This document shows, piece after piece, positions 9,220-19,751 of a DNA stretch of 36,524 bases. This DNA comes from Streptosporangiales bacterium (GTDB taxonomy: Bacteria > Actinomycetota > Actinomycetes > Streptosporangiales > Streptosporangiaceae): positions 1 to 36,524 of the forward strand of contig WHSL01000035.1 in NCBI GenBank assembly GCA_009380095.1, given 5' to 3'. The notes under the pieces are model-generated. The model saw only the letters and a list, made by a program, of their open reading frames with translations, did not search any database and had not been told where the DNA came from. The stretch's first letter is position 1, and each line of letters begins with the position of its first letter. The position numbers and the translations under genes are program-made.

Positions 9220-11532
9220 TCAGCTGTTCTCGCTGCGGGCACCGCCGCGGGTACGGCGCCGCCGGCGCTCACCGTCGGAGCCGCCGCGGGACTCACGGTC
9301 ACCGTCGGAGCGGGAGGACTCCCCCTCCTCGGCCGAAGCCTCGCCGCCGCCCTCGGCGGCCTCGGCCTCGACCACGTCGACCGGGACCAGGGACAGCTTG
9401 CCCCGGTCGTCGATCTCGCGGATCTCGACCTGGATCTTCTCGCCGACCTTGAGCACGTCGTCGATGTTCTCGATCCGCTTGCCGCCGTGCAGCTTGCGGA
9501 TCTGCGAGACGTGCAGCAGGCCGTCCTTGCCGGGCAGCAGCGACACGAACGCACCGAACGTCGTGGTCTTCACGACCGTGCCCAGGTACCGCTCGCCGAC
9601 CTCGGGCATCGTCGGGTTGGCGATCTGGTTGATCGTGTTCCGCGCGGCCTCGGCGGACGGGCCGTCGGTGGCGCCGATGTAGATCGTGCCGTCGTCCTCG
9701 ATGGTGATCTCGGCGCCGGTGTCGTCCTGGATCGAGTTGATCATCTTGCCCTTGGGACCGATGACCTCGCCGATCTTGTCGACGGGCACCTTGACCGTGA
9801 TGATCCGCGGCGCGTTCGGGCTCATCTCGCCCGGGCGGTCGATCGCCTCGCGCATCACGTCGAGGATGGCCAGCCGGGCCGCCTTGGCCTGCTTCAGCGC
9901 GCCACCGAGCACGCTGGCCGGGATGCCGTCCAGCTTGGTGTCGAGCTGCAGCGCGGTGATGAGGTCCTTGGTGCCGGCGACCTTGAAGTCCATGTCGCCG
10001 AACGCGTCCTCGGCGCCGAGGATGTCGGTGAGCGCGACGTACTCGCCGCCCTCGTGGATCAGGCCCATCGCGATGCCGGCCACCATCTCCTTGAGCGGCA
10101 CGCCCGCGTCCATCAGCGCCATCGTGCTGGCGCAGACGGAGCCCATCGAGGTGGAGCCGTTGGAGCCGACCGCCTCAGAGACCTGGCGGATCGCGTACGG
10201 GAACTCCTCGCGCGTGGGCAGCACGGGCAGCAGCGCCCGCTCCGCCAGCGCACCGTGGCCGATCTCGCGGCGCTTCGGCGACCCCACGCGGCCGGTCTCA
10301 CCGGTGGAGTACGGCGGGAAGTTGTAGTTGTGCATGTAGCGCTTGGTCCGCTCGGGGTTGAGCGTGTCCAGCATCTGCTCCATGCGCAGCATGTTCAGCG
10401 TGGTGACGCCCAGGATCTGGGTCTCACCGCGCTCGAACAGCGCCGAGCCGTGCACCCGCGGCAGCACGTGCACCTCGGCCGAGAGCTGCCGGATGTCCTT
10501 CACGCCGCGGCCGTCCATCCGGACGCCCTCGGAGATGATCCGCTCGCGGATCAGCTTCTTGGTGACCGCGCGGAACGCCGCGGAGATCTCCTTCTCCCGG
10601 CCCTCGAACTCGTCCCCGGCCTTCTCCAGCGCGAGCGCCTTGACCCGGTCGAGCTCGGACTCGCGCTCCTGCTTGGCGGCGATGGTGAGCGCCTGCGCGA
10701 GCTCGTCGCGCACCGAGCTCTCCACCGCGGCGTACGCGTCGTCCTGGTACTCGAGGTAGACCGGGTACTCGGCGGTCTCCTTGGCGGAGCGCCCGGCGAG
10801 GTCGCTCTGCGCCTTGCAGAGCACCTTGATGAACGGCTTGGCGGCCTCGAGGCCCTCGGCCACGATCTCCTCGGTCGGGGCGACCGCGCCGTCGGCGACG
10901 AGCTTCAGCGTGCCAGGCGTGGACTCGGCCTCGACCATCATGATCGCGACATCGCCGTCCTCGAGCACCCGGCCGGCCACGACCATGTCGAAGGTGGCCC
11001 GCTCCAGCTCGGTGTGGGTCGGGAAGCCCACCCACTGGCCGTCGATGAGCGCCACCCGGACGCCGCCGATGGGGCCGGAGAACGGCAGCCCGGCGATCTG
11101 GGTGGACATCGACGCGGCGTTGATGGCGACCACGTCGTACAGGTGGTCGGGGTTGAGCGCCATGATCGTCTCGACGATCTGGATCTCGTTGCGCAGCCCC
11201 TTGGCGAACGACGGGCGCAGCGGCCGGTCGATCAGCCGGCAGGTGAGGATGGCGTCCTCGGACGGCCGGCCCTCACGCCGGAAGAACGAGCCGGGGATCC
11301 GGCCCGCCGCGTACATCCGCTCCTCCACGTCCACGGTGAGCGGGAAGAAGTCCAGGTTCTCCTTGGGGTGCTTCGACGCGGTCGTCGCGGAAAGCACCAT
11401 GGTGTCGTCGTCCAGGTAGGCGACGGCGGAGCCGGCGGCCTGGCGTGCCAGGCGGCCGGTCTCGAATCGGATCGTGCGCGTGCCGAAGGAGCCGTTGTCG
11501 ATAACGGCCTCGGCTGTCTGCACACCCTCCAC
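9220..11532 (-). CDS. pnp: Polynucleotide phosphorylase / guanosine pentaphosphate synthetase
   Basis: A 770-residue phosphorolytic 3'-5' exoribonuclease. Two RNase PH-like domains flank a helical domain: the first includes [21 protein letters not shown], the second includes [23 protein letters not shown] and [17 protein letters not shown] domain ([16 protein letters not shown]) begins near residue 605 and an S1 domain ([15 protein letters not shown]) near 670. The C-terminal 55 residues are a charged Glu/Ser then Arg-rich tail, common in actinobacterial versions. In this lineage the protein is also called GpsI because it can make pppGpp. The GTG at 11532 is preceded by GAGGAGG at ideal spacing. 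A leader of over 200 bases separates it from rpsO. Confidence 0.97.
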   Translation of the reverse strand: MEGVQTAEAVIDNGSFGTRTIRFETGRLARQAAGSAVAYLDDDTMVLSATTASKHPKENLDFFPLTVDVEERMYAAGRIPGSFFRREGRPSEDAILTCRLIDRPLRPSFAKGLRNEIQIVETIMALNPDHLYDVVAINAASMSTQIAGLPFSGPIGGVRVALIDGQWVGFPTHTELERATFDMVVAGRVLEDGDVAIMMVEAESTPGTLKLVADGAVAPTEEIVAEGLEAAKPFIKVLCKAQSDLAGRSAKETAEYPVYLEYQDDAYAAVESSVRDELAQALTIAAKQERESELDRVKALALEKAGDEFEGREKEISAAFRAVTKKLIRERIISEGVRMDGRGVKDIRQLSAEVHVLPRVHGSALFERGETQILGVTTLNMLRMEQMLDTLNPERTKRYMHNYNFPPYSTGETGRVGSPKRREIGHGALAERALLPVLPTREEFPYAIRQVSEAVGSNGSTSMGSVCASTMALMDAGVPLKEMVAGIAMGLIHEGGEYVALTDILGAEDAFGDMDFKVAGTKDLITALQLDTKLDGIPASVLGGALKQAKAARLAILDVMREAIDRPGEMSPNAPRIITVKVPVDKIGEVIGPKGKMINSIQDDTGAEITIEDDGTIYIGATDGPSAEAARNTINQIANPTMPEVGERYLGTVVKTTTFGAFVSLLPGKDGLLHVSQIRKLHGGKRIENIDDVLKVGEKIQVEIREIDDRGKLSLVPVDVVEAEAAEGGGEASAEEGESSRSDGDRESRGGSDGERRRRRTRGGARSENS

Positions 11533-11765
11533 GGGGTCCTCCTCTGAGGTGGGTCCTTACCCCGCCCACCCCGACCCCGCGGCCGGTCTTCGATCGAAGC
11601 CCCCGGAGACGTGCGAGGCGGATGCGCCCCGGACCCGGGAACCACTACCGAGGACCGGCCCAAGCGCGGGCCGGCAAGGCGGGTGATGGTCGTTGTTCAG
11701 TTGGCTTACCGGGGTTGCTTCCCCGGACCGGGCGTCGTCATGACCGAACGCCCGAAAACGAGAGA

Positions 11766-11787
11766 GGGAGCGGCAGCAGCCGCTCCC
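11766..11787 (-). terminator. Hairpin terminator after rpsO
   Basis: GGGAGCGG (11766-11773) and CCGCTCCC (11780-11787) form an 8-bp perfect stem with a six-base loop, nine bases beyond the rpsO stop on the minus strand. It is followed by TCTCTCGTTTTC, a partly T-rich tail. It fits an intrinsic terminator or processing site between rpsO and pnp. Confidence 0.75.
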
Positions 11788-11796
11788 TTCCCGGTG

Positions 11797-12066
11797 TCAC
11801 CGACGCAGACCGAGCCGTTCGATCAGGCTGCGGTAGCGGCTGATGTCGGTCTTCTGCAGATACTTCAGCAGGCGACGCCGCTGGCCGACCATCAGCAGCA
11901 GGCCGCGCCGGCTGTGGTGGTCGTGCTTATGAGTCTTGAGATGCTCGGTGAGCTCGGTGATCCGGCGGGTGAGCAGCGCGACCTGCACCTCGGGCGAACC
12001 GGTGTCGCCCTCGTGGGTCGCGTACTCCTCCATGATCTGCTTCTTGTCGGCGGTGTCGAGCGACAC
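11797..12066 (-). CDS. rpsO: 30S ribosomal protein S15
   Basis: An 89-residue protein, exactly the usual S15 length. It contains the conserved [17 protein letters not shown] and the [23 protein letters not shown] motif that contacts 16S rRNA helices. The GTG at 12066 is preceded by AAGGAG four bases upstream; longer readings of this frame into the ribF intergenic region are not coding. It is a primary-binding protein in 30S assembly. It lies between ribF and pnp as in most actinobacteria. Confidence 0.98.
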   Translation of the reverse strand: MSLDTADKKQIMEEYATHEGDTGSPEVQVALLTRRITELTEHLKTHKHDHHSRRGLLLMVGQRRRLLKYLQKTDISRYRSLIERLGLRR

Positions 12067-12202
12067 AGCACTCCTTCTTGTCGTAAACGGCACGCATCCA
12101 TGGCAGTCTCCCGGCGGATGCGGGATGCGTCCGGGGGAACCACGCGTGCCAGCAGTCCCCACCGGGCGGCCGCGCCGAACATGGCGCAGGCAGAGTAGCC
12201 AG

Positions 12203-12208
12203 GTTATA
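12203..12208 (-). promoter_or_regulatory. Candidate -10 element of an rpsO promoter
   Basis: On the minus strand a TATAAC hexamer stands about 137 bases upstream of the rpsO GTG, in the 209-base gap after ribF. The surrounding sequence is distinctly less GC-rich than its neighbours. No convincing -35 is seen. An rpsO promoter at this place is common in bacteria, but this assignment is tentative. Confidence 0.35.
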
Positions 12209-12275
12209 CACCCCCGGCAGCACATCACGTTACCACGCGTGGCGGCGTGCCGACGCCCAACGCGAAAAGAGCTGG

Positions 12276-13274
12276 TCAGCGTGGGGGCTCGGCGGAGCCC
12301 TGGAGGATCTCCCGCGCGGCGCGGACGTCGTTGCGCATCTCCGCGACGAGCTCGTCCACCGAGTCGAAGCGCAGCGTGTCGCGGATGCGGGCCACGAAGC
12401 CCACCGCGGCGTGGTCGCCGTACAGGTCGAGGTCGTCGCGGTCCAGCGCGTACGCCTCCACGGTGCGGCTCTCGCCGTCGAACGTCGGGTTGGTGCCGAT
12501 GGAGATCGCCGCCGGCCAGGTCTCCTGCTTCCGCCCCGGCTCGGCATGGGCGGGCACGGTCAGCCATCCCGCATACACCCCGTCCAACGGGATCGCGCTG
12601 AACGGCAGGGTCTCCAGGTTCGCGGTCGGAAAGCCCAGCGCACGGCCGCGCCGCGCGCCGCGGACCACCACGCCCTCGACCCGGTGCGGCCGACCCAGCG
12701 CCGCCGCCGCTGCCACGACGTCACCGTCGGCGAGCCGCTCCCGTACGTGCGTGGAGGAGATCGTCTCGGTGTTGGCGACGAGCGGCACGCCCTCGGCGGC
12801 GAAGTCGTACGACTCGCCGAGCTTGGCCAGCGTGTCCACGTCGCCGGCGGCCTTGTGGCCGAAGCGGAAGTTCTCCCCCACCGCGACCGCGGCCGCGTGC
12901 AGCCGGTCCACCAGCACCTGCCGGACGAACGACTCCGGGTCGAGCTTGGAGAACTCCACCGTGAACGGCAGCACGCACACCGCGTCCGCGCCGAGCTCGG
13001 CGAGCAGCTCGGCCCGGCGGCGCGCGCCGGTGAGCAGCGGCGGGTGGCTGCCCGGGCGGATCACCTCGTCCGGGTGCGGGTCGAAGGTGATCACCACGAC
13101 CGGCAGGCGCAGCTCCCGGCCCAGCTCCACGGCCCGGCCCACGATGGTCTGGTGGCCCCGGTGGACACCGTCGAACACGCCGATGGTGACGACGGACCTG
13201 CCCCAGTCGAGAGGCACGTCCTCAAGGCCCTGCCAACGCCGCACCGCTTCGCTCCTCGCACTCGCAGTCGACAT
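12276..13274 (-). CDS. ribF: Bifunctional riboflavin kinase / FAD synthetase
   Basis: A 332-residue RibF that makes FMN and FAD. The N-terminal FAD synthetase (nucleotidyltransferase) domain shows [15 protein letters not shown] with its HxGH-like site, VVITFDPHP and [13 protein letters not shown]. The C-terminal riboflavin kinase domain begins near residue 190 ([23 protein letters not shown]) and includes GVYAGWLTV and the [10 protein letters not shown] motif. The ATG start at 13274 gives the normal N-terminus. It lies downstream of truB on the same strand, a standard pairing. Confidence 0.96.
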   Translation of the reverse strand: MSTASARSEAVRRWQGLEDVPLDWGRSVVTIGVFDGVHRGHQTIVGRAVELGRELRLPVVVITFDPHPDEVIRPGSHPPLLTGARRRAELLAELGADAVCVLPFTVEFSKLDPESFVRQVLVDRLHAAAVAVGENFRFGHKAAGDVDTLAKLGESYDFAAEGVPLVANTETISSTHVRERLADGDVVAAAAALGRPHRVEGVVVRGARRGRALGFPTANLETLPFSAIPLDGVYAGWLTVPAHAEPGRKQETWPAAISIGTNPTFDGESRTVEAYALDRDDLDLYGDHAAVGFVARIRDTLRFDSVDELVAEMRNDVRAAREILQGSAEPPR

Positions 13275-13344
13275 CCCCTATGCCGTTCCAAGCCTGCCAC
13301 GCCCACCCGCCCACTCCGTACAGCGCCCCTCGATCAACAAATCT

Positions 13345-14238
13345 CTAGGGGGTGGCGAAGACGATGGTGGGTTTTGTTTGGCCGGATTGTTCTTCGCCGA
13401 GGGCCAGGAGGGTGCCGTCGGGGGCGAAGAGGCCGGCTGGGCCTGTGCCGAGGCCGGTGGCCTGGATGCGGCCGCCGTGCACCAGGCGCCGGGCCTCCTC
13501 CTGGGTCACCGTACGGGCAGGGAAGGCGGCGCGCACGGCCTCCGCGATGGGGAGCACGGTGAGGTCCTTCTCCAGCTGCTCCAGGGTGTGCGCGCGGTCC
13601 AGCCCGTACGGCCCCACACGGGTGCGGCGCAGCGCGGTGAGGTGACCGCCCACGCCGAGCCCTTCACCCAGATCCCGGGCCAGCGCGCGGATGTAGGTGC
13701 CGCTGGAGCAGACGACCGAGGCGTCCACGTCCACGAAGCCGCCCTCGCGGCGGATCGCCGTGATCGCGAACGCGTGCACCGTCACCGGCCGCGCCACCAG
13801 CTCCACCCGCTCGCCCTCGCGGGCGCGCTTGTACGAGCGCACACCGTCCACCTTGATCGCGCTGACCTGGGGCGGAACCTGCTCGATAGGGCCGGTCAGG
13901 GCCGCCACACCGGCGCGGACGGCCTCGTCGGTGACCTCACCCGCCGGGCGTGTCGCGGTGACCTCACCCTCGGCGTCGTCGGTGTTCGTGGTCTGCCCGA
14001 GCCGGATCGTGGCGTCGTACGCCTTCTCGGTGAGCGTCAGGTGCCCGAGCAGCCGGGTCGCCTTCTCCAGGCCGATCACCAGGACACCGGTGGCCATCGG
14101 GTCGAGCGTGCCCGCGTGGCCCACCCGGCGGGTGCCGACCAGCCGGCGCAGCCGCGCGACGACGTCGTGCGACGTCCAGTCGGACGGCTTGTCGACGATG
14201 ACGAGCCCGCTCTCCGCGGGCACAGGACGCGAGCGCAA
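13345..14238 (-). CDS. truB: tRNA pseudouridine(55) synthase TruB
   Basis: A 297-residue enzyme that converts U55 to pseudouridine in the tRNA T-loop. The signature GHAGTLDPMATGVL carries the catalytic aspartate near residue 46. Other family blocks are LVIVDKPSDWTSHDVV, QVPPQVSAIKVDG and CSSGTYIRALARDLG. TTG at 14238 is chosen as start because GGGAGG lies six bases upstream; a GTG 15 bases downstream would also be possible. Cytoplasmic; part of the infB-rbfA-nrnA-truB-ribF gene string. Confidence 0.96.
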   Translation of the reverse strand: MRSRPVPAESGLVIVDKPSDWTSHDVVARLRRLVGTRRVGHAGTLDPMATGVLVIGLEKATRLLGHLTLTEKAYDATIRLGQTTNTDDAEGEVTATRPAGEVTDEAVRAGVAALTGPIEQVPPQVSAIKVDGVRSYKRAREGERVELVARPVTVHAFAITAIRREGGFVDVDASVVCSSGTYIRALARDLGEGLGVGGHLTALRRTRVGPYGLDRAHTLEQLEKDLTVLPIAEAVRAAFPARTVTQEEARRLVHGGRIQATGLGTGPAGLFAPDGTLLALGEEQSGQTKPTIVFATP

Positions 14239-14282
14239 CCAGGGCCTCCCTCACTGCTGAGGCAGCCTAGTTCACCGGCCGA

Positions 14283-15308
14283 CTAGAGGGGGGCCGTGGC
14301 GCGGCTCAGGGCGTCGCGGAACCGGCCGATCGCCTCGGCGGGGAAGCCGCGCCAGAGGAAGCCGGCCATGCCGGGCCCGCCGCCCCCGCCGAGGCGGGTA
14401 CAGATACGGCCCACGTCGACGTCGCCCTTGGACCGCGTGGAGCCGTACCAGGCGCCGTCGTCGGTCTCCTTGAGCACCACCACGAGCTCCGCCTCGGCGG
14501 TGCCGCGCAGCACGTCGACCACGCCCTCGACCTGGTCGTACGAGAGCCCGTACGCGGCCCGGTCGGCGCGCGTCACCGTCGTCCACACCAGACCGCGGCC
14601 GCGCGCGGCCTCCGGTTCCAGCCGGGCCCGGCCGAGCACGCCGGACAGCGCCTGCAGGTAGCCGAACGGGGCGTTCTCCCAGAGCCGGCCCGCCACCTCC
14701 TCCGGCTGGATGCCGGTGGCGAGCAGCCGGGCGGCCAGCGCGTGCACCGCGGGAGTGGTGGTGGCGCGGCGGAACGACCCGGTGTCGGTGACCAGCCCGA
14801 CGTACAGCGAGAGCGCCACCTCGTGGGTGATCGGCATGCCGAGCGCGACGATGAGCCGCTCGGCGAGCACCGCCGTGGCGGCGGCGTGCGGGTCCACGAG
14901 GTGGGCGGTGCCGTACCCGGTGTTGGACGCGTGGTGGTCGACGACGAGCAGTTCCTCGGCCTTCATGGCGTTGGCGGCGAGGCCGCCGAGCCGGTCCAGG
15001 CTGCCCGCGTCGAAGGCGACCATCACCTCCGGCGCGGCGGGAAAGTCGGCCGGCTCCGCGAGCAGCTCGAGGCCGGGCAGGAAGCGCAGGTTGTGCGGCA
15101 CCGTGAAGGGCTCGCCGAACGAGGCCGTGCAGTCCTTGCCGGCCGCCCTGAGCACCTGGGCGACGGCGAGCATGGAGCCGAGCGCGTCACCGTCCGGGTT
15201 GACGTGGCAGGCCAGCGCGACGCGGTCCGCCCTCTCCAGTAACGAGACCGCCCGGTACAGGTCGGCGCTGGTGACGCCGGCCCGGGCGGTCTCCGTCGTG
15301 GAGTTCAC
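14283..15308 (-). CDS. nrnA: DHH-family oligoribonuclease / pAp phosphatase (NrnA-type)
   Basis: A 341-residue DHH/DHHA1 phosphoesterase. [11 protein letters not shown] near residue 35 and VVDHHASN near residue 124 supply the Mn-binding residues. The DHHA1 part contains [15 protein letters not shown] and, near the C-terminus, the glycine run [12 protein letters not shown] that contacts substrate. NrnA-type enzymes degrade nanoRNA and 3'-phosphoadenosine 5'-phosphate. Its start overlaps the rbfA stop by four bases, indicating translational coupling. The exact substrate set is inferred from homology. Confidence 0.93.
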   Translation of the reverse strand: MNSTTETARAGVTSADLYRAVSLLERADRVALACHVNPDGDALGSMLAVAQVLRAAGKDCTASFGEPFTVPHNLRFLPGLELLAEPADFPAAPEVMVAFDAGSLDRLGGLAANAMKAEELLVVDHHASNTGYGTAHLVDPHAAATAVLAERLIVALGMPITHEVALSLYVGLVTDTGSFRRATTTPAVHALAARLLATGIQPEEVAGRLWENAPFGYLQALSGVLGRARLEPEAARGRGLVWTTVTRADRAAYGLSYDQVEGVVDVLRGTAEAELVVVLKETDDGAWYGSTRSKGDVDVGRICTRLGGGGGPGMAGFLWRGFPAEAIGRFRDALSRATAPL

Positions 15309-15817
15309 GAAGCGGAGTATCCCGCTTCGCCATCCCCTCTGTGCTCGCTTTCGGCAAGGTCGTCATCGGACGCCTCTCCGTCCGGCTCCGCGTCCTCGTC
15401 GCGGGGCTGACGGTACGGGTCCGGATCGCCGGCCGGCGCCGCGCCGGCCGCGGCCTCGGCCACCGCCGCGTCCGCCGCCCGGGCCCGCTCCAGCAGGTCC
15501 TCGATGTGGCGGACGTTCTCCTGTACGTCGTCCTGGACGAACGACAGCGTCGGCGTGTGCCGCAGACCGGTCTGCTTGCCCACCTCGGAACGGATCAGCC
15601 CGCGCGCGCTGGAGAGCGCCGCGGCCGTGTCGGCCCGCTCCCCCTCGCTGCCCATCACCGTGTAGAACACGGTGGCGTCGCGCAGATCGTTGGTGAGCCG
15701 GGTGTCCGTCACCGTCACGAAGCCGAGCCGTGGATCCTTGATCCGCCGCTCCAGCATCTCCGCGACGATCTGCTGAATGCGGTCCGCGAGCTTGCGGGCC
15801 CTCGCGGCGTCGGTCAC
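15305..15817 (-). CDS. rbfA: 30S ribosome-binding factor RbfA
   Basis: A 170-residue protein. The first 115 residues form the KH-like RbfA domain: [31 protein letters not shown] and, later, [13 protein letters not shown]. From about residue 120 an Ala-rich then acidic tail extends beyond the usual family length, a common actinobacterial addition of unknown role. RbfA aids late 16S rRNA maturation, especially in the cold. The GTG at 15817 overlaps the DUF503 stop by four bases, and its own stop overlaps nrnA, so the three genes are coupled. Confidence 0.95.
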   Translation of the reverse strand: MTDAARARKLADRIQQIVAEMLERRIKDPRLGFVTVTDTRLTNDLRDATVFYTVMGSEGERADTAAALSSARGLIRSEVGKQTGLRHTPTLSFVQDDVQENVRHIEDLLERARAADAAVAEAAAGAAPAGDPDPYRQPRDEDAEPDGEASDDDLAESEHRGDGEAGYSAS

Positions 15818-16110
15818 CAGTCCTCCTCGTTGAACAGCCGCCGGCGCGCCGAGAGCAGTTCGATCTCGGGCCGGGCGGCCACCAGGCGCTCGCAGGCGTC
15901 GAGCACCTCACCGCAGTGCGCGGGCGACGACGAGACCATCGCCACGCCGACCTCGGCGCGGCGGTACAGATCAGTATCCCCCGTCTCGGCGGCCGCCACC
16001 GGGAACCGCTTCTGCAGCTCCGCGATGATCGGCCGGACCGCGGAGCGCTTCTGCTTCAGCGATCGCACGTCACCGAGCAGTACGTCCAGGGTCAACGCCC
16101 CGATGTACAT
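15814..16110 (-). CDS. DUF503 family protein
   Basis: A small protein of 98 residues from the ATG at 16110 (an in-frame GTG at 16122 would add four). It opens [27 protein letters not shown], the hallmark of DUF503 (YlxP-like), and ends with [12 protein letters not shown]. This family is regularly found between infB and rbfA, as here, which suggests a link to ribosome maturation; no biochemical function is established to my knowledge. The start is preceded by no strong ribosome binding site. A large perfect inverted repeat lies just upstream, so the gene may have its own control. Confidence 0.9.
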   Translation of the reverse strand: MYIGALTLDVLLGDVRSLKQKRSAVRPIIAELQKRFPVAAAETGDTDLYRRAEVGVAMVSSSPAHCGEVLDACERLVAARPEIELLSARRRLFNEEDW

Positions 16111-16138
16111 CGTCCGCCCCACTTGTCGCCCCCGTGGT

Positions 16139-16180
16139 CACGGTCGCCCTTCCCCGCCTCGGCGGGGAAGGGCGACCGTG
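16139..16180 (-). terminator. Large perfect inverted repeat between infB and DUF503
   Basis: Bases 16139-16158 and 16161-16180 are perfect reverse complements of 20 bp, separated by two bases; as RNA this would fold as about an 18-bp stem with a six-base loop. It lies 22 bases past the infB stop and 28 bases before the DUF503 ATG. No U-run follows on the minus strand. It may be a U-less actinobacterial terminator, an attenuator or an mRNA 3'-end stabiliser separating infB from the downstream genes. Confidence 0.7.
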
Positions 16181-16202
16181 CACCGTGGATGTTCACCGCG
16201 CG

Positions 16203-19200
16203 TCAGACGCGGGGCTTCTCCCTCATCTCGAAGGTCTCGATGACGTCCTCGACCTTGATGTCGTTGTAGCCGACGCCGATACCACACTCGAAGCCCTCGC
16301 GGACCTCGGTGGCGTCGTCCTTGAACCGGCGCAGGGACTCCACCGTGAGGTTGTCGGCCACGACGACGCCGTCGCGGACCAGGCGGGCCTTGCTGTTGCG
16401 GTTGATCGTGCCGGACCGCACGATCGAGCCCGCGACGTTGCCGATCCGCGGCACCTTGAAGACCTCGCGGATCTCCGCCGTACCGAGCTGGACCTCTTCG
16501 AACTCGGGCTTGAGCATGCCCTTGAGGGCGGCCTCGATCTGGTCGATCGCCTGGTAGATGACCGAGTAGAAGCGGATGTCCACGCCCTCGCGGTCCGCCA
16601 GCTCCCGGGCGCGTCCCTCCGGCCGTACGTTGAACGCGACGATGATCGCGTCCGACGTGATGGCCAGGTTGACGTCGTCCTGGGTGATGGCGCCGACGCC
16701 GCGGCGGATGACCCGGAGGGCCACCTCCTCGCCGACGTCGATCTTGACGAGCGCGTCCTCCAGGGCCTCCACCGAACCGGAGACGTCGCCCTTGATGATG
16801 AGCACGAGCTCCTCGCGGTCGCCCGCGGCGAGCTGTGCCTCCCAGTTCTCCAGGGAGACGCGACGGCGCGACTTCGCCTGCTGGGCGTTGCGCTCGCGCG
16901 CGGCCCGCTGCTGGGCGATCTGCCGTGCCACCCGGTCGTCGTCGACCACGATGAAGTTGTCGCCCGCGCCCGGCACGTTGGTCAGGCCGAGCACCAGCAC
17001 CGGGGTGGAGGGCGGAGCCTCCTGGACCTGGTTGCCGGCGTCGTCGAGCATGGCCCGGACCCTGCCGTACGCGTCGCCACAGACGATGGACTCGCCGACC
17101 CGGAGCGTGCCGCGCTGCACCAGCACGGTCGCCACGGAGCCACGGCCGCGGTCGAGGTGCGCCTCGATCGCCACGCCCTGCGCGTCCTGGTCGGGGTTGG
17201 CCCGCAGGTCGAGCTCGGCGTCGGCGGTCAGCACGATCGACTCGAGCAGGTTGTCGATGCCCTCGCCCTTGAGCGCGGAGATGTCGACGAACTGCGTCTC
17301 GCCGCCGAACTCCTCGGCCACCAGGCCGTACTCGGTGAGCTGGGCCCGCACCTTCTGCGGGTCGGCGCCCTCCTTGTCGACCTTGTTGACCGCGACCACG
17401 ATCGGCACACCGGCCGCGCTGGCGTGGTCGATCGCCTCCGTGGTCTGCGGCTTCACGCCGTCGTCGGCGGCGACCACCAGCACCACGATGTCGGTGGTCT
17501 CGGCACCGCGGACCCGCATGGCGGTGAACGCCTCGTGACCCGGGGTGTCGATAAAGGTGATCTTGCGGTCCTGCCCGTCGACCTCGGTGGCCACCTGGTA
17601 CGCACCGATGTGCTGGGTGATGCCGCCCGCCTCGCGCGCCGCCACGTTGCTGTGCCGGATCGCGTCGAGCAGCTTCGTCTTACCGTGGTCGACGTGGCCC
17701 ATGACGGTGACGACCGGCGGCCGCGCCGCCAGATCGGACTCGTCGCCCTCGTTCTCGCCGAACTCGATGTCGAAGGACTCGAGAAGCTCGCGGTCCTCCT
17801 CCTCCGGGCTGACGACCTCGACGACGTAGTTGAGCTCCGAGCCGAGCAGCTGCAGCGTCTCGTCGCTGACCGACTGCGTGGCCGTGACCATCTCGCCGAG
17901 GTGCATCATGACCTGCACCAGCGACGCGGGGTTGACGCCGATCTTGTCGCCGAAGTCGGCGAGCGAGGCGCCGCGCGGCAGCCGGACGGTCTGCCCGTTG
18001 CCCCGAGGGATCTTGACGCCGCCGATGGCGGGCGCCTGCATGTTGTCGAACTCTTGACGGCGCTGCTTGCGCGACTTGCGGGCACGGCCCGGACGGCCAC
18101 CGGGACGGCCGAAGGCGCCCTGCGTGCCGCCACGGCCGCGGCCACCGCCGCCACCGGGACGACCGCCGAAGCCGCCGGGACGGCCGCCACCGCCGCCGCC
18201 ACCGCCGCCGGGACGGCCACCGCCGCCACCGCCGAAGCCGCCGCGACCTCCGCCGCCACCGCCGCCACCCGGACGGCCACCGCCGCCGGGACGACCGCCA
18301 CCGCCGCCACCGGGACGACCGGAGGGGGCGGGACGCGACGAGGGCATGTTCATCGGGCTGGGACGCGGTCCGCCGGGGCGCGGGCCACCGGGACGCGGGC
18401 CCATGCCGGCCGGACTCGGCCGCGGGCCACCCGCACCGGCGGCGCCGGAACGGCCGCCTGCCCCCGCGGGACGAGGCCCGCCGGGACCGCCACCACGCCG
18501 GTCACCCTGGCCTGAGCCGGGGCCGGGGCGCGCACCGTCGCGGCCGCCCTCGCGGCCGGGGCCGGGACGCGGACCCGGACGCGGGCCGGGCTTGGCGGCG
18601 CCCATGCCGGTCGCCGTGGACGCGAAGGGGTTGTTGCCGGGACGCGGGCCACCGGCGCGCGGGCCCGGACGCGGGCGGCCGCCACCGGGGCGCGGCCCGT
18701 CGGGACGCGCGGCACGGTCGCCTCGGTCACCACGATCACCACGGTCGCCACGCTCGGCGGGAGCCGGCCTCGGGCCGGGACGCGGACCCGGCTTGGGGGA
18801 CGCGGGACGTGCGTCGCCCGCGTCGGCCGCGGGAGCGGCCGGTGCACCGGCGTCGGCGACGTCGGCGGCCGGCTGCGCTGGCGCCTCGGGTACCTCAGGT
18901 GCCTCCGGGGCGGAATCGGCCTGCACCGGGCGCGGGCCCGGTTTGGGGGACGCCGCGGGCCGGGGGCCCGGACGCGGGCCGGGCTTGGGGGATGGACGTG
19001 CGGACTCGCCGGCGCCACCGCCGGCGGATTCGGTGGTCTTGGCACCACCGGAGCGGCGGCCGCTCTTCTTTCCGCTGCCACCGCCGCTGAATGCTTCCTG
19101 AAGTTTGCGTACCACCGGCGCCTCGATCGTGGAGGACGCCGACCGTACGAACTCGCCCATCTCGTTGAGCTTGGCCATGACGACCTTGCTCTCAACGCCG

Positions 19201-19238
19201 AACTCCTTGGCGAGCTCGTATACCCGGACCTTCGCCAC
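16203..19238 (-). CDS. infB: Translation initiation factor IF-2
   Basis: A 1011-residue GTPase that places initiator tRNA on the 30S subunit. An IF2_N domain ([25 protein letters not shown]) opens the protein. Residues about 65-300 are Pro/Arg/Gly-rich with many PGPRPGPR units, and about 300-390 is a Gly-rich RPGGGGG tract. A second IF2_N-like domain ([20 protein letters not shown]) lies near 415. The G domain starts near 505 with GHVDHGKT (G1), DTPGHEAF (G3) and NKVDK (G4), followed by the IF2 C-terminal domains. GTG at 19238 has AAGGAG four bases upstream. The length is typical of actinobacteria. Confidence 0.98.
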   Translation of the reverse strand: MAKVRVYELAKEFGVESKVVMAKLNEMGEFVRSASSTIEAPVVRKLQEAFSGGGSGKKSGRRSGGAKTTESAGGGAGESARPSPKPGPRPGPRPAASPKPGPRPVQADSAPEAPEVPEAPAQPAADVADAGAPAAPAADAGDARPASPKPGPRPGPRPAPAERGDRGDRGDRGDRAARPDGPRPGGGRPRPGPRAGGPRPGNNPFASTATGMGAAKPGPRPGPRPGPGREGGRDGARPGPGSGQGDRRGGGPGGPRPAGAGGRSGAAGAGGPRPSPAGMGPRPGGPRPGGPRPSPMNMPSSRPAPSGRPGGGGGGRPGGGGRPGGGGGGGGRGGFGGGGGGRPGGGGGGGGGRPGGFGGRPGGGGGRGRGGTQGAFGRPGGRPGRARKSRKQRRQEFDNMQAPAIGGVKIPRGNGQTVRLPRGASLADFGDKIGVNPASLVQVMMHLGEMVTATQSVSDETLQLLGSELNYVVEVVSPEEEDRELLESFDIEFGENEGDESDLAARPPVVTVMGHVDHGKTKLLDAIRHSNVAAREAGGITQHIGAYQVATEVDGQDRKITFIDTPGHEAFTAMRVRGAETTDIVVLVVAADDGVKPQTTEAIDHASAAGVPIVVAVNKVDKEGADPQKVRAQLTEYGLVAEEFGGETQFVDISALKGEGIDNLLESIVLTADAELDLRANPDQDAQGVAIEAHLDRGRGSVATVLVQRGTLRVGESIVCGDAYGRVRAMLDDAGNQVQEAPPSTPVLVLGLTNVPGAGDNFIVVDDDRVARQIAQQRAARERNAQQAKSRRRVSLENWEAQLAAGDREELVLIIKGDVSGSVEALEDALVKIDVGEEVALRVIRRGVGAITQDDVNLAITSDAIIVAFNVRPEGRARELADREGVDIRFYSVIYQAIDQIEAALKGMLKPEFEEVQLGTAEIREVFKVPRIGNVAGSIVRSGTINRNSKARLVRDGVVVADNLTVESLRRFKDDATEVREGFECGIGVGYNDIKVEDVIETFEMREKPRV

Positions 19239-19298
19239 TGCTCTCCTTCTAATCGGCCCGGGTGCGTGTGCTGCTCCGGACCGTCGCTAGCTTGACAT

Positions 19299-19331
19299 GC
19301 TCATCGCTGCGTGCTCATCGAGCGCTCATCG
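19299..19331 (-). repeat. Three direct repeats of CGATGAGC in the infB leader
   Basis: GCTCATCG (plus strand) occurs exactly at 19299-19306, 19313-19320 and 19324-19331, so the infB leader reads CGATGAGC three times, 60-95 bases before the GTG. The spacing is unequal (14 and 11 bases). The role is unknown; a protein or RNA binding site is possible. Confidence 0.5.
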
Positions 19332-19354
19332 CAATCTGAACCCGCTTCCGACTC

Positions 19355-19376
19355 GTGGCGCCCTTCGTGGCGCCAC
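19355..19376 (-). promoter_or_regulatory. GGCGCC hairpin between ylxR and infB
   Basis: GTGGCGCC occurs twice (19355-19362 and 19367-19374) separated by CTTC; since GGCGCC is self-complementary, the region can form a 6-bp stem with a six-base loop. It lies about 85-105 bases downstream of the ylxR stop and upstream of infB, and may act as a weak attenuator or processing site. Confidence 0.4.
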
Positions 19377-19460
19377 CGTCCTGAGAGACAACACTGCTCA
19401 ACGACTTTCTCCTTTGCGCGATGGCCCGGCGGATCCACGCCGTTCCACACCGCGTCCACT

Positions 19461-19751
19461 TCAACCCGTACGGCGCGTCAAATACTCCCTGAGCGCACCG
19501 GTGTCGAGCGCCCCCGTCCGGCGAAACGCCTTGAGGAACGCCCGTCGACGCTCAGCGAGCTCCAAGCACCGCAGGTCGGGATGCACCGAGGCACCCCGCC
19601 CGGGCAGCCGCCCGTGGGGGTCGGGGATCACAACGCCCTCGACCACCACCAAGCGGAGCAGATCGGACTTGGCCGCACTGACCCGGCAGCCTACGCACAT
19701 GCGATGCGGGGCCGCCAGCCCACGCGTTGGAAGTCTACCGCGCCGACGCAT
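19461..19751 (-). CDS. ylxR: YlxR family (DUF448) RNA-binding protein
   Basis: A protein of about 96 residues if started at the ATG at 19751, which overlaps the end of nusA by 17 bases; an ATG at 19700 (MCVGCRV) is the shortest alternative. The conserved [17 protein letters not shown] and [29 protein letters not shown] blocks identify YlxR/DUF448, a small basic protein always near nusA and infB. Members have been proposed to bind RNA and to act as nucleoid-associated regulators. The start is uncertain; the family is firm. Confidence 0.9.
   Translation of the reverse strand: MRRRGRLPTRGLAAPHRMCVGCRVSAAKSDLLRLVVVEGVVIPDPHGRLPGRGASVHPDLRCLELAERRRAFLKAFRRTGALDTGALREYLTRRTG

Noticed and set aside
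9487-11547. Long open frame (686 codons) on the strand opposite pnp
   Set aside because: It mirrors the pnp gene exactly, its translation is low-complexity His/Leu/Arg/Gly/Asp sequence, and very high GC leaves antisense frames open.
16134-18515. 793-codon frame opposite infB
   Set aside because: Antisense shadow of infB; the Ala/Thr-rich end is the reverse of the Gly/Pro repeats.
18060-18780. CRISPR-like or minisatellite array
   Set aside because: The repeated units are codons of the IF-2 linker (PGPR and GGGRPG), with no constant repeat-spacer length.
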